DNA of 64,000 nt from Crotalaria pallida. Lineage: Eukaryota > Streptophyta > Magnoliopsida > Fabales > Fabaceae. The position numbers and the translations under genes were made by a program. The notes beneath the pieces were generated by a model. That model was not told the origin of the DNA. It did no database searches and saw nothing but the letters and a program-made list of their open reading frames with translations. Location of the stretch: contig CM075655.1 in NCBI GenBank assembly GCA_037953625.1, forward strand, positions 74,055,501 to 74,119,500, written 5' to 3'. This document shows positions 1 through 11,533 of the stretch, piece by piece (position 1 is the first letter of the stretch; each line of letters starts with the position of its first letter).

Positions 1-1826
1 TGGACAGAACCTTAGTCGCATTCGAAAACACCGAAAAATTCACCGTTTTTAATCCGGCTTTTCTCAAATCAATTACCAGTTGAAAACCATACTTTAAATC
101 ATATGAACACACTTTTTAAAGTCAATAAACAATTTTAAACAACTCTGGACAGCAAGGAATTGCTTCATAAGATCCATTTAATAAAAACCCGAAAACATTG
201 TAAAAACACTTTTGTTTCCAAATAAGTCTTTAGCTCAAAACTAACATCTTAAAAATTCAAGCTTTTGTCATAAAACAAAATCTTGGACAGCCACCAAACA
301 TAACCAACATTTCCAAATAAATCAAATGGATTTATCTTAAAATCAATTAATTTTCAAAACCAATTACATACTCAAATATTTTCCAAACATCAATTAACAC
401 ACAACAACAAACAACACTTGATAAGTCAAATCATATAAATCATCCACTTTTCAAATATCAATTAGCATGAAGAATAGTCACATTGAATTTCCAAAGCATT
501 CATTTTCATAAAACAAAAACACTTAGACATACATGTATTCACAAACCGAATTGAACCAAAGATATAAACCAAACACATTTGTTTTTCTCACTTTAAGCAA
601 CTTAATTCTTTTCAAATATCACCATATAAATTTGTTTTCATGCAATTAAACCTCTTAGACTTATTTGCACTACATGGCCGAATGGAATTCAAGAAAGCAA
701 GTCAAAAATCACAATTTAAGACACATAACCCAACTTAATTTAATTCAAGCACTTAAACCCCATTTTCTTTTTCATGAAACAAAATTGTTTACTCTTCCTT
801 TTGTTCTTGACCGAATACACACACATACATATATTTAAACACAAAGCTTCTTCCAAGCCAATTAACTTAGCACTATTTCACAAAACACACTCATTACTTC
901 ATGTCACTTCATGAAAAAGAATCCTAGTCTAGTTAACATGCATTGGCCTAATCTCACTATGGTCAAGACAAGGTTTTTGATCTATTTTTCAACATGCAAA
1001 AATTTAGATTCATGGGTTTAATCATGTACTTTATTTCACAAAAATTTTAAAAATATCATTTCCCTTTTGAAGCTCTAAACCGAATGTACACCCCTAAAAA
1101 TCAAGATTATGCTTCAAATCTTTATCATGGAAGAACATAGAACATAGATCAAGTTAAAAATCATTTTTCAAAGGCTTGTTTCCTTGGTTCTTTACCAAAA
1201 CCGTGACATGCACTAAGAAAAGTTAAAGCTTTTTGCTCAAAAATCACATGCATGGTTTCAAGATCAAAACTTTTCTTAGATTAAGACCAAATCAAAGCTT
1301 TTCCAAAGATCAAGTCAAAATCAAGACATGCATTAAGAAAGGTTAGATCTTTTCGTTCAAAAATCACATGCAAAGTCCAAAATAAAAACTTTTTCAAGGA
1401 TCAAGACAAGATCAAAGCTTTATCAAGATCAAGTTCAAAATCAAACATTTCAACACCTCAAATCAATTTTTCTAAGCATGAGATTAACATGCAACTACTT
1501 GAATCAAATTGAAAAGCATTAAAACCTATTCTTTTAGTCATGGCCGAATCATACTTCACAAGAATTTAACATACACAAAATCAAACACTTAGTTCACACC
1601 CAAAAATCATTTTAAATCTTGTTTCTCAAATCCCTTTTTAAAACCAAATCATGCATCAAAGAAAGACATAATCTTTTCACTTAAACTTGACATGCATGAT
1701 TAAAGATCTTAATTTTTCACTCATCAAACATGGATAATCACATGCATGTACTCAAATCATCAAAATCATCATCAAATCAACATGCAAAGTCAAAGATCTC
1801 AACTTTATCATCAAGCAAGTTTAGAT
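1..1826 (-). repeat. LTR of element E, first part (split by element A)
   Basis: AT-rich, non-coding LTR sequence that runs in from outside the window. It aligns along its length with B-family LTRs (compare about 13000-14100). It stops at the TAGAT target duplication of element A and resumes at 26559, where the text continues as the B LTRs do. The family's typical words recur: ccgaatcatgc, acatgcaaag, tttagatctttaag. Only one LTR of E is visible, so whether E is a full element or a solo LTR cannot be told. Confidence 0.75.
1204..1443. repeat. Two-copy tandem repeat of 120 bp in the E LTR
   Basis: The stretch beginning gacatgca(c/t)taagaaa at 1204 recurs at 1324. Each copy runs through ctcaaaaatcacatgca and ends in a aaagatcaagt-like stretch. 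Copies are imperfect (roughly 80% by eye). Confidence 0.6.
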
Positions 1827-2230
1827 TGTGACACCCTCTTCAAATACCCAAGTAAATATTAACATAATTATGTATTACTCGGAAAGATATATGGACTTGT
1901 TATAATTTAAATATAAAAATGTAGAAATAAAATTTTCTTTTAAGGCGGGTGCACAAACCAAAACATGGAATTCTTGGAGAATATAATTTATGTCGTTCTA
2001 AACATTGTATTGGATTCGGCATTTGCTAAGATAGAAAACCTTTTCATAATCCAGATAGCATCGGTGCTTTTGAAAACGTATTGACATAGTAAAATTAAGC
2101 GATGCATATCTATTCTTTTCTTTCGCGGAACTGATACCATTTAAATAACATAACCGAATCCGTTAATTAATCTTTATCAGAGTGAGCGGAAATGATATGA
2201 CTATGCACAGTTGTAATATGAACATAAGTT

Positions 2231-2247
2231 ATATATATATATATATA
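2231..2247. repeat. (AT)n microsatellite
   Basis: Pure AT run; the two homologous LTRs have much shorter runs at about 23434 and 36516. Confidence 0.8.
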
Positions 2248-3362
2248 AGTCATGGAATACATAGTCCCAGTAGTCATGTCTCCAAGGTTCCCATACAAGT
2301 CCATAAAAGATCTATATAAAAATAAAACCATAACCCTAGAGTTCTCAACAGTATATCTACAATGTATACATCACAAAAATATGAAACTCTAGAGGTGGTC
2401 ACATAGATCTGGCAGCAGTAGTAGTAGTGATAGTAGTAGCAGTCTCCAGGTAGCAGAAAGAAACATCATCATCAACAGCAACAGCAGCAGAGTCTCCTCC
2501 ACAACATCCCCACATCGGATCCCCTGATCCTCATCATGTACCATATGCACACACCAAGGGATCATCGTCCCTCCACTGACTCCCGGTAGAATGAACGACA
2601 GGCTCGCCTCCGCTCTCGTCCTCCACAGGATCCTCCTCGATCTCATCCGATGGAGAGGGTACCCTACCACTGGGTACAGGATCAGGAGATGGTGTGACCT
2701 TAACTGGGCTCCTCGGATCAGAAGGGGGAGTCTCCTCGCGGACGACTCTAGAAGAAAAAGGGTGTGAGCGGGTAGGTCGAAAATGAAAGCTGTGATATGA
2801 GCGAGCTGGTCATGTGGGAGGTGGTCCATGATATGTGTAAAAAGGTGGTACGTGCATAGTGTATATGATGGGAATCCTAAACCTACGAGGACGGAATCGA
2901 ATCAGCGGGCTCGGTAGAAGGTAACCTCTACCTCCCCCTCGAATACCGCGCGATGGTCCTCGTAGATCCATATGCCACTAGGAAGTGGCCGGATCTCGAT
3001 GCAAGCAATGTAACGTGACATCACCTACAAGGGCATAGGGGTAAGCAATTCTATACACATAATCAATAGAGTATAAATGTGTGAACACTGAGAATGTATA
3101 GCCATGCAACAATAAATAACAATCACATTTAGCATTTAGCAGTTATTGAATGCAAGTAGGATGCTCATACTTATTTCATTTTTCAGAATTATTTTAGATG
3201 AGTGACATGATGTATGACCCTAGCTCTCAAGCCTATCTCCATCATTCTATAACACTCTCTGACGTCCATCCTTTACTCCGTCCAGCACTCAACAGTGCGT
3301 TGTACTCCTAGGTGTACAACATTCGTACATTCACCAAGAACGTACACGACAAGCTTGGAATA

Positions 3363-3628
3363 CGTGCCACCCGAGCAACGTCCCGTCATCCAAACGGTAT
3401 AACCATATCAACATCTCACTATGCCGACCACATCGTCAACCATAATGTGTCATCAAGCGAGCCGTCATTTGGCACTCCCAGAGGCCCTCCTCATGTTTTC
3501 AAAACATGATAAACGATCTATCATCCAAACTCCAGAATGAATGCATTACTTTTAAACTTAAAGGAAATTGGTTAAAATATATATATAACGTGCCACCCGA
3601 GCAATGTCCCGTCATCCAAACGGTATAA
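3363..3628. repeat. Direct repeat of about 44 bp inside the A/C LTR
   Basis: The segment starting cgtgccacccgagcaa and ending caaacggtataa occurs at about 3363 and again near 3590. The same pair is present in the right LTR (about 24561 and 24791) and in element C (about 37656 and 37878), so the duplication predates the split of these copies. Confidence 0.75.
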
Positions 3629-3734
3629 TTATAGTAATCAATTTCTCTTAATTCCAGATCCCTTAGATTATTATTATTTAATCATTAACCAAATGATTCA
3701 GAATTAAAAATGGTGTTTTTAATATTCTGGGTAA

Positions 3735-4066
3735 ACTACTCGAGTGTTCTTCAGAATACTCGAGTGTTCTTCAATTATTTCCAGATTACTCGAGTAGTTC
3801 TCAATTACTCGAGTTGTTCATGTCTTTCTGAGGATTTGGGTTTCAGATTCATAAAAATACTCGAGTAATTCATGAGTACTCGAGTGTTCTTCATCAATTC
3901 CAGAACACTCGAATGACTCCTGCATCACTCGAGTGGTTTACCTTAACATATCCCCATGATTCAGTTAATACTCGAGTTCTGGGCCTGGTACTCGAGTGTT
4001 ATTACACAAAATACACTATTTTACCAAAAATTTACTCGAGTATCAAGCCAAGTACTCAAGTCTTTT
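3735..4066. repeat. Cluster of ACTCGAGT palindromes in the A LTR
   Basis: Ten exact CTCGAG hexamers lie in about 330 bp, most within the octamer ACTCGAGT, with one-base variants (CTCGAA, CTCAAG) between them. Two more lie at 5087-5117. A given hexamer is expected about once per 4 kb. The cluster recurs in the other A LTR and in C. Confidence 0.85.
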
Positions 4067-5378
4067 CTCACAGAACAGACTGGAAATTTGGTTTTAACAT
4101 ACCATTTTCAATTCTAACCATTTCTAGTCCAATCCAATGATCAACAGAGTTCATATAACACATATTGAACATGCTCAAACACTTACAAGTCATCAATTAA
4201 CATATTTGATAGAGAATCAAGTGATAATGCACAAAACATGAATTTTCACAACTTAATATGCCAAATTGCAATATACTCAATAAACTTGTGATTTTAAGTT
4301 CAATTCAGCTTGCATGCAACATATGGGACTTGCTCAACACAGTTTTAGAGCACAAGTTGGTCTCCGAACCAATTTTCCTATTCAATCTAAGCCCTTAGAG
4401 CCTCTTGGTGGCTCTCTAATTAAATTCATGCAATTTAAACTCTACCTAGTGAATAGAAAGCTTTCCCCTTACCTCAAATTCGTGTGAGAACTGAAATTGG
4501 ACAGAAAAACAAACTCCAAGTTAGTTTCCCCAAGAACCATATGACAACAACACAGTTTTGAGTGAGGACATAAAACCAGAGATTTTGATGGTGAAATCAT
4601 GCAAAACAATTGGGGAAAATAATTAGAAATCGTTCTCTGCAACACATACTAGAGAATGGAATGAAATTGAAGTCTCAAAGATTCAAGGGCTTACCAAAAT
4701 CGATTGCTCAAGTAAGCTCCAGGAACTGAAAACAGCTTCAACTCCTTCCCTTCTCAGATTCGATTCTCACTCTATACTTGCTTTTGACTAACAATCTTTG
4801 TGTCTTTACGAAGCCCTGGATGTGAGCTTCGTAATCGTGTATCACTCGAATTCTAACACTCAGAAATGAAGAGGAATCGAAAGAAACGAATTTGGAACCC
4901 TAACTTCACGATTTCATCAACAAAGTCTTCAAATTCGTTGATGAATAGCTTAAATAGACGCTTGGAGCTTTCATGTAGATCGACACGACAGCTATGGACG
5001 TGGTTGGAGGGTGATTTCGTGTCAACGAAACGAAATTGTTGGTGGTGACTCACCAAACTCACTAACTCGTGCAACTTTGACCAGAATACTCGAGTATTCA
5101 AGATAATACTCGAGTATTTTGCCCAGTTTTTGAAAAATAATAATTTTATTTTCTTTCCCTCCAAAACCTTTCCTATAATTACTACCAGGTCCCAACCCAG
5201 GGACTAATATGTAAAATGTTTATTTTATACCTAATTATGCCCATTAAATAAATGCACACACATTCCCTAAATACAAAACACAGAATTTTAATCAAAGATT
5301 AAAATAGAAATAATTAATTATAATAAGTTTTATAATTAACATTTCATTAATCGGGGATTAAAATTTTGGGGTGTTACA

Positions 5379-5396
5379 CTACTCCCACACTTACAA
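5379..5396 (-). other. Polypurine tract of element A
   Basis: On the minus strand a purine-rich run (gtaagtgtgggagtag) directly precedes the 3' LTR. The equivalent tract in C is aagtgggggagtag. This is the expected site of plus-strand priming. Confidence 0.75.
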
Positions 5397-5420
5397 GGAA
5401 TTTCGTCCCCGAAATTCAAC

Positions 5421-8267
5421 TTATACAAACAATTCAGGATAGTCCTGACACATCTTATCCTCTAATTCCCAAGATGCTTCCATCACATTGCCACAAATCC
5501 AGACGACTTTGACCAAACAAATATCCTTCCCTCTAAGCTGCTTGACTCTTCGGTCTTCAATGCAAATAGGCATGGCTTCAAAGGTTAGGTTCTCATGGAT
5601 TTCTAGGTCATCGGGTTGGATTCTAAGAACGATGGTGGGGTCATGGACATACCTTTTCAGCTGAGACACGTGAAACACATTATGAAGATTAGCTAGCGAC
5701 GGGGGCAGGGCTAATTGATAGGCTACTGGGCCGACTCTTTTAAGAATTTGGTAGGGACCAATAAACTTAGGTGATAGTTTCTGGGTTTTCAAGGCTCTAC
5801 TAACACCTTTGGTTGGTACTATTCTAATGAACACATGGTCTCCTTCAGCAAATTCTAAAGGTTTCCTCCTCCTATCAGCGTAGCTTTTCTGCCTACTCTG
5901 AGCAGTCTTCATCTTTTCTTGTATCATCTTAATTTTTTCCGTGGTCTCTTGCACAAAATCTGGTCCAACCAGAGAATTCTCCCCTACTTGAAACCAGCAT
6001 AACGGTGTCTGACACTTTCTTCCATATAGAGCTTCAAATGGTGCCATACCGATGCTCGCGTGGTAACTATTGTTGTAAGTAAATTCCACGAGTGGCAACA
6101 TTTGCTCCCAATTCCCTTGACCTTCCAAAACACAAGCTCTTAAGATGTCCTCCAGTGACTGAATAGTTCTCTCCGTTTGACCATCAGTCTGCGGGTGGTA
6201 TGCAGAACTCAGCTTCAGTCTTGAACCCAAGGCTCTATGCAAATCTTGCCAAAACCTCGATGAAAACCTCGGATCGCGATCTGACACGATACTTGATGGT
6301 ACACCATGCAGACGAACAACTTCCTTGATATACAACTGAGTGAGCTTTTCCAAAGAGTAGCGTATATTAACGGGAATAAAATGCGCTGACTTGGTCAAAC
6401 GATCCACGATCACCCAGATTGCATCATGTCCAGTAGCTGTCCTTGGCAATCCCGACACGAAATCCATCGAGATACTATCCCATTTCCATAATGGAATTTC
6501 CAAGGGAAGTAATTCTCCTCCTGGCCTTTGATGTTCCACCTTGGCCTTCTGACACACCAAACAACACGCCACGTACTTAGCCACATCCTTCTTTAAGCCA
6601 GGCCACCAAAACATCTTCAAATCCTGATACATTTTGGTAGCTCCTGGATGCATACTCATCTTGATCTTATGCGCTTCATCCAGAATCATCCTTCTTACCT
6701 CTAAATTGTCAGGCACACAAATCCTTGCTCTAAAGCGAAGGATTCCATCTTTTCCTTCTTGAAACTCTGACTCCTTACCTTCCTCCACAAGTTTCTTCTT
6801 TTCCTTAAGCCCCTCATCTTCATGTTGCAATTCACGAATTCTTTGCAAGAACTCATTGGCAATTTGCAGCATTCCCATCTTGATACTTGTCGGCTCCACT
6901 TGCATTGCCAAGTTTAGATCTCGGAATTCTTCTATCAATGCAGCTTCTCTGACCATCATTGCACTGATATGCATTGCTTTTCGACTTAACGCATCAGCCA
7001 CCACGTTTGCTTTCCCAGGATGGTAATGAAGTTCGAACTCATAATCCTTCAAGAACTCCATCCATCGGCGTTGCCTCATATTCAACTCCTTCTGGTCGAA
7101 GAGGTACTTTAAACTCTTATGGTCACTAAACACCCGGAACGTAGTGCCATAGAGATAGTGCCTCCAAATCTTTAGAGCGAAAGCAACCGCTGCCAGCTCT
7201 AGATCATGAGTTGGGTAGTTCATTTCATGAACTTTTAGCTGTCTCGAGGCATAAGCGACTACCTTCCCATCTTGCATCAAAACACTCCCAAGTCCTTGTT
7301 TCGATGCATCACAATACACCTCGAAACTCTTCTGTATATCGGGCAAAATCAACACAGGGGAGGATGTCAATCTTTCTTTCAGCTCTCGGAAACTCATTTC
7401 ACACTTCTCATCCCAGATAAAGGGTTGATCTTTTCGAGTTAACTTTGTCAAGGGTAGCGCAATCTTCGAGAAACCTTCTATAAATCTCCTATAGTAACCA
7501 GCCAAACCGAGAAAGCTTCTCACCTTTGTGACCGACTTCGGTTGCTCCCATTGCAAAACCGAGCTTACTTTCGCCGGGTCAACTGCTATTCCCTTGTTTG
7601 AAATTACATGCCCCAAGAACTTAACTTCCTCCAGCCAGAACTCACACTTTGTAAGTTTGGCGTACAGCTGTTTCTCCTTTAGGATACTCAACACTATCTT
7701 CAAGTGTTCAGCATGCTCCTCCGGGCTCTTGGAATAAATAAGGATATCGTCAATGAACACAACCACGAATGAATCTAAATAGGGTCTAAAGATTTGATTC
7801 ATGTAGTCCATGAAGATAGCTGGTGCATTAGTCAATCCGAACGGCATCACAACATATTCATAGTGTCCGTATCGGGATCGAAATGCGGTCTTAGAGATAT
7901 CCTCTTCTCTGATCCTGATCTGATGGTATCCTAATCTCAGATCAATCTTGGAAAACACTAAGGCCCCACGAACTTGATCCATTAGGTCATCTATCCTTGG
8001 CAATGGATGCTTGTTCTTGATTGTGACCTTATTCAACTGCCGGTAGTCGATACACATCCTCATACTACCATCTTTCTTCTTGACGAACAACACCGGGGCA
8101 CCCCAAGGTGACACACTTGGTCGGATCATCTGCTTCTGCAACAACTCCTCGATCTGTTTCTTCATTTCAGCCATTTCCGGTGGTGCCATTCTATAAGGAG
8201 CGATAGAAATGGGACCAGCTCCCGGAACTAAATCAATTCCGAATTCAATCTCTCTTCTTGGTGGCAA
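5421..8267 (-). CDS. pol: Pol region of chromovirus A: RT, RNase H, integrase, chromodomain-like tail (948 codons, open)
   Basis: Copies element RNA to DNA and inserts it. The minus-strand frame is open for 948 residues. Reverse transcriptase lies at about 40-250, with FSKIDL and the catalytic FIDD box at 171-174. RNase H follows at about 315-430 (YCDAS, DHKSL, DALSR). Integrase has an HHCC finger (H533, H540, C569, C572) and a D-D-35-E triad (D602, D663, E699). A GPY/F motif sits near 837 and a chromodomain-like end at about 905-948, which in the family may steer insertion to chromatin. Compared with C it lacks one lysine codon near residue 551. The listed start is not native: the frame is the downstream part of a gag-pol and is cut off upstream by a TAG at 8277-8279. 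Enzyme motifs look intact, but it could not be made as the normal polyprotein. Confidence 0.88.
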   Translation of the reverse strand: MPPRREIEFGIDLVPGAGPISIAPYRMAPPEMAEMKKQIEELLQKQMIRPSVSPWGAPVLFVKKKDGSMRMCIDYRQLNKVTIKNKHPLPRIDDLMDQVRGALVFSKIDLRLGYHQIRIREEDISKTAFRSRYGHYEYVVMPFGLTNAPAIFMDYMNQIFRPYLDSFVVVFIDDILIYSKSPEEHAEHLKIVLSILKEKQLYAKLTKCEFWLEEVKFLGHVISNKGIAVDPAKVSSVLQWEQPKSVTKVRSFLGLAGYYRRFIEGFSKIALPLTKLTRKDQPFIWDEKCEMSFRELKERLTSSPVLILPDIQKSFEVYCDASKQGLGSVLMQDGKVVAYASRQLKVHEMNYPTHDLELAAVAFALKIWRHYLYGTTFRVFSDHKSLKYLFDQKELNMRQRRWMEFLKDYEFELHYHPGKANVVADALSRKAMHISAMMVREAALIEEFRDLNLAMQVEPTSIKMGMLQIANEFLQRIRELQHEDEGLKEKKKLVEEGKESEFQEGKDGILRFRARICVPDNLEVRRMILDEAHKIKMSMHPGATKMYQDLKMFWWPGLKKDVAKYVACCLVCQKAKVEHQRPGGELLPLEIPLWKWDSISMDFVSGLPRTATGHDAIWVIVDRLTKSAHFIPVNIRYSLEKLTQLYIKEVVRLHGVPSSIVSDRDPRFSSRFWQDLHRALGSRLKLSSAYHPQTDGQTERTIQSLEDILRACVLEGQGNWEQMLPLVEFTYNNSYHASIGMAPFEALYGRKCQTPLCWFQVGENSLVGPDFVQETTEKIKMIQEKMKTAQSRQKSYADRRRKPLEFAEGDHVFIRIVPTKGVSRALKTQKLSPKFIGPYQILKRVGPVAYQLALPPSLANLHNVFHVSQLKRYVHDPTIVLRIQPDDLEIHENLTFEAMPICIEDRRVKQLRGKDICLVKVVWICGNVMEASWELEDKMCQDYPELFV

Positions 8268-8276
8268 ACCAGGTAT

Positions 8277-9704
8277 CTAATCAGCGAATACCTCCGGAAA
8301 GTCTCTGACAATAGGAATCTCTTCCATCCTTGGACCATTCTCCTCTACTTCGGTGTTGAGCAAGCACATGTAGCCAGAGGGTTTCGGGTTCCTATACGTC
8401 ACTATCTTTCTATCACAATCGATGATCACTTGGTTTCGACTTAACCAGTCCATCCCCAAGATTACATCTAATTGTGATAAGGGTAAGCAGATCAAATCTA
8501 CCCTAGAGGTTTGTTCTAACACTTCTATACAACAGTTAAGACATGCTCTAGAAACAACTACAGGAGCATTAGTAGGGGTTTCTACTTTCAGAGTGTATGA
8601 TAATTCAGACATAGGTAGACTCAAACGATCTACACATTCATATGAAACAAACGAATGCGTTGCACCAGAATCAAACAAAACATTATAAATCTGACCATTT
8701 AGCAAGTAATTACCTTGCACAAGATCAGAAGATCGGCTTGCCTCCACACCACTAAGGGTGAAAACCCTTCCTTGAACCATGGGCCTATCAGCTGCCCCTC
8801 TTGAATTGGCTTTAGCCGGCTCCTTGCAGTCCTTCGCAAAATGTCCCGGCTTTCCACAGTTGAAACAATTACTTGTTCCCCAACAAAAACGTCCATAATG
8901 ATGGCGCCTACACTTGTCACAGAATGGAGCCTCGCTCCGAAAGTTTCTTCCATCATTACCTCCAACCTTTCCCTTGCCTTTCCCTCGGTGATCGTACGGA
9001 CCCTTGCCTCGGTTGTTGAAACCCTTACGCCTCTGAGGTCCGTAATTCTGGCTATCTTTTCTCTCTGTTTCTTGCAGCCCTTCAGCTTTCTTGTCATCCT
9101 AGTACATTCTTCACATGTCCACAAGTGCGGGGAAGCTTTGAATCCGTTGATAACTAAAAATAGACTTCAGCTTAGGCCTTAAGCCTCCTTCAAATTTGAT
9201 GCACTTGCTCCTTTCATCAGGGTTGTTCTGGTAGTATGGAGAGTACTTCATCAACTCCTCAAACTTGGCCGCGTACTCACCCACACTCATGTCTCCTTGC
9301 TTCAGTTGTATGAATTATACCTCCTTCTTTCTCCTCAAGTCTTCAGGGAAGTATTTATTGAGAAACTTCTCCATAAATACGCCCCAATTCACATCTCTTC
9401 CTTCATAGTGTAGGAGTTGAACCGTGTGATTCTACCAGTTCTCAGCTTCATCCTCTAGCATGTAGGTTGCATATGCTACTTTCTGAGCTTCCGTGCAATC
9501 CAAGGTTCTCAGAATCTTGTCCATGATGTGAATCCACTTATTGGCCTCCTCAGGTTTAAATCCTCCTTCGAACTTGGATGGATTACAACTCCTAAAATCA
9601 GCCAGACTCTTTGCCTCGGTATTACCCACATTGCACTGGTGAGGTGGATTAACCGGTTGAGGTGGATGCTGAGATTGTTGTTGTTGCATGGACTCCAGCA
9701 CCGC
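8277..9704 (-). pseudogene. gag-pro: Gag and protease region of chromovirus A, five stops
   Basis: In minus order: capsid-like gag (from 9704), a CCHC knuckle ([14 protein letters not shown], about 8850), then an aspartic protease with DSGATHSF and VILGMDWL (8277-8780). Comparison with C in the same frame shows stops at 9432-9434 (a tryptophan in C), 9315-9317, 9111-9113, 9099-9101 and 8277-8279. The last one separates the protease from RT, where C reads glutamate. Gag would form the particle and the protease would cut the polyprotein. The first 18-19 codons lie 13 kb away at 22726-22781 because B inserted here. Confidence 0.85.
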
Positions 9705-10833
9705 TGTAACACCCCGATTCGGCAACTTGAAAACTTAAATTAAAACCGTGAAAATTAGGGCCATTTTTTTTTACAAACAAGTGTTATGTGAATGTAAGAA
9801 CACTTAGTCTTCCAAAACATGGTTACATTTAAAACCCGTGTTCTCACATTACATAAACTCTTCAAGTTCCAAACCGAGATGTCACAGGACACCGCGTCTT
9901 GAAACCCGTTTTCAAATCATCGTTTAAAACGAGGCCCGTTTACTTGTTCAAACATCAGTACCAAATAAAACAATTGTCGGGGTACAGTATGGTAGCTAGA
10001 GCTAGGTAACTAAGAACTTACAATGGATTACCTTCCGCCAGGCGAGTTCCTAGCTTCTAGTCATGCACACCGAAACTATCGTTCTATGTTAATGTCATGG
10101 CAGCCCAAGCTCTCGGTCCACAAGTATGGTTGTCGCCCTCAGCCATCTTCGGAATCTCACGCAGAGAGTCGTCTGGTACTCGCCCCCTTCTTGCAGGGAT
10201 GCAGATGCATCGCTACACGCCATACTACCTACCGGTTGCAATATCAACAATTGTCGATACGACAACACGGTAGGAGAGAGTCAGTGTTCCGAACACTAAC
10301 GGGTTGACCATACGGTCTCGGGTATATTGTCAAAATAAAAATTTACAGATAAAGCAACATAACATGCAATGCACTTAGCACATATGATTCACATAGAACA
10401 GCACATAACATCATACTCTAAACACATCATTCATAACCGATTAATCCATTCACACTCTTATAACACCACATCAAAATCTTTCTCTTTAGCTTCCACAACT
10501 CTATTCCACTTCCTTTCATTACAGTACCACACTTGTTTCTCATTCCAAGGATTCTTTCTTATTATTCTTATTCCATGCTTAATAATTCGATATACTCTTT
10601 ATTAGAGACCTCTTTGTGCTTTTAAGTTTTATTATACCGAATAGCATCAATGATGAGGGGGACACATCATTGAGCTCACACACGTCTACATCTCCTCGGC
10701 CAACCATCCAACCTAGTCGGAAGCAAACAGGAGTACAGGACCTGTTTACTTGTTGTTCCTAACAGTCGACTCGTCCTTGGTGCATCCCTTCAACGAAGCC
10801 CGACCACTAATCGCAACTATTCCCCCTAAATCT

Positions 10834-10943
10834 CATTGGCCCAGGCCACAAATCACTTTCTCATCTCATCATCAATATTCTCAAAACTCATTGGCCCCAG
10901 GCCACAAATCACTTTCTCATCTCATCATCAGCTCATACTCATT
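10834..10943. repeat. 55-bp tandem duplication in the B LTR
   Basis: The unit beginning cattggccc(c)aggccac and running through cactttctcatctcatcatca occurs twice (10834 and 10889). The right LTR has the same pair at about 18047 and 18103 with a 56-bp period. Confidence 0.85.
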
Positions 10944-11505
10944 CTCAACATAATTCTCATTCACGTCATCCACCGTTTTTCCTCGTCTTTTCCAAAACAA
11001 CTTTCGCAAAAAAAATTCTTTTTCAAAATCTCTTTTCAAAAATCACAATTTTTGGGTGAGTGTTAATGGAGGAGCAAGCTCAACTCAACACTAAGCTTCT
11101 TCCCAAAAACGTGCACGAGGAATCACGTCTCTCCTCAACCACTTTCTCACTTTCAAAATCACATTCTCTTTCCAATCTCACTCTTATCTCTTTCCTTCAC
11201 TCATATCACCTTTATCCCTTTCTCAATTCTTCTCATACTTTCTCTTTAGTCTTAACTCATTACTCATGTCTTTCTCAATTGTTTCTCGGGTTTCTTATTC
11301 ACATCTCTTTTTTATTTTCCCAATTTTATCTTCTTACTCTTATGGTTCCATCACCATCATTCACTATCCAGACAAGGTTACACAATATCTAACAGAATAT
11401 ATTATGCACAACAAGTAAACATTTAGGGATGCACAGCAAATAAACATTTAGAATGCAACCAAACGTCTAACACACACAGATTTGGATCTCCTAATTCGCA
11501 GTGCC

Positions 11506-11533
11506 CTCGCAATTCGTCTATTTGAATTGCGAG
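11506..11533 (-). other. Hairpin in B LTR, left copy
   Basis: Perfect 10-bp inverted repeat CTCGCAATTC / GAATTGCGAG around an 8-nt loop, in a GC-richer conserved block downstream of the TATA box in transcript sense. The homologous hairpin in solo LTR K pairs with different bases at one position. Confidence 0.7.

Larger units (their letters stand above)
1827..5378 (-). repeat. Left (3') LTR of chromovirus A, 3552 bp
   Basis: Pairs with 23032-26558 at roughly 97% by eye. Against the right copy it has a longer AT microsatellite, a 4-bp loss near 2911 that breaks the LTR reading frame, and one extra CTCGAG-bearing segment near 3780-3810. It holds a GC-rich block (2400-3030), a CTCGAG palindrome cluster (3735-4066) and, on the minus strand, a weak TATA-like sequence near 4950. 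Confidence 0.9.

Noticed and set aside
2326..2345. Telomere-like aaccctag words
   Set aside because: Single copies within LTRs, no tandem array.
2389..2829. 146-codon Leu-rich ORF (also 23586-24023 and 36671-37117)
   Set aside because: The Leu/Met runs come from trinucleotide repeats, and it overlaps the better frame at 23749-24219. Recurs in three LTRs by descent.
3735..4066. Regularly spaced palindromes looking like a CRISPR array
   Set aside because: Repeats are 8 bp with uneven 10-60 bp gaps inside a plant LTR; no CRISPR-type repeat length or cas genes.
10023..10307. 94-codon ORF in the B LTR, repeated at 16827-17111
   Set aside because: Preserved only because the two LTRs are nearly identical; the matching part of K (about 56270-56560) has a different frame and no equivalent protein. 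No domain.
11060..11392. 110-codon Ser/Leu/Phe-rich ORF (also 18275-18607)
   Set aside because: Low-complexity pyrimidine-rich LTR sequence read as protein; identical by LTR descent, not by selection.
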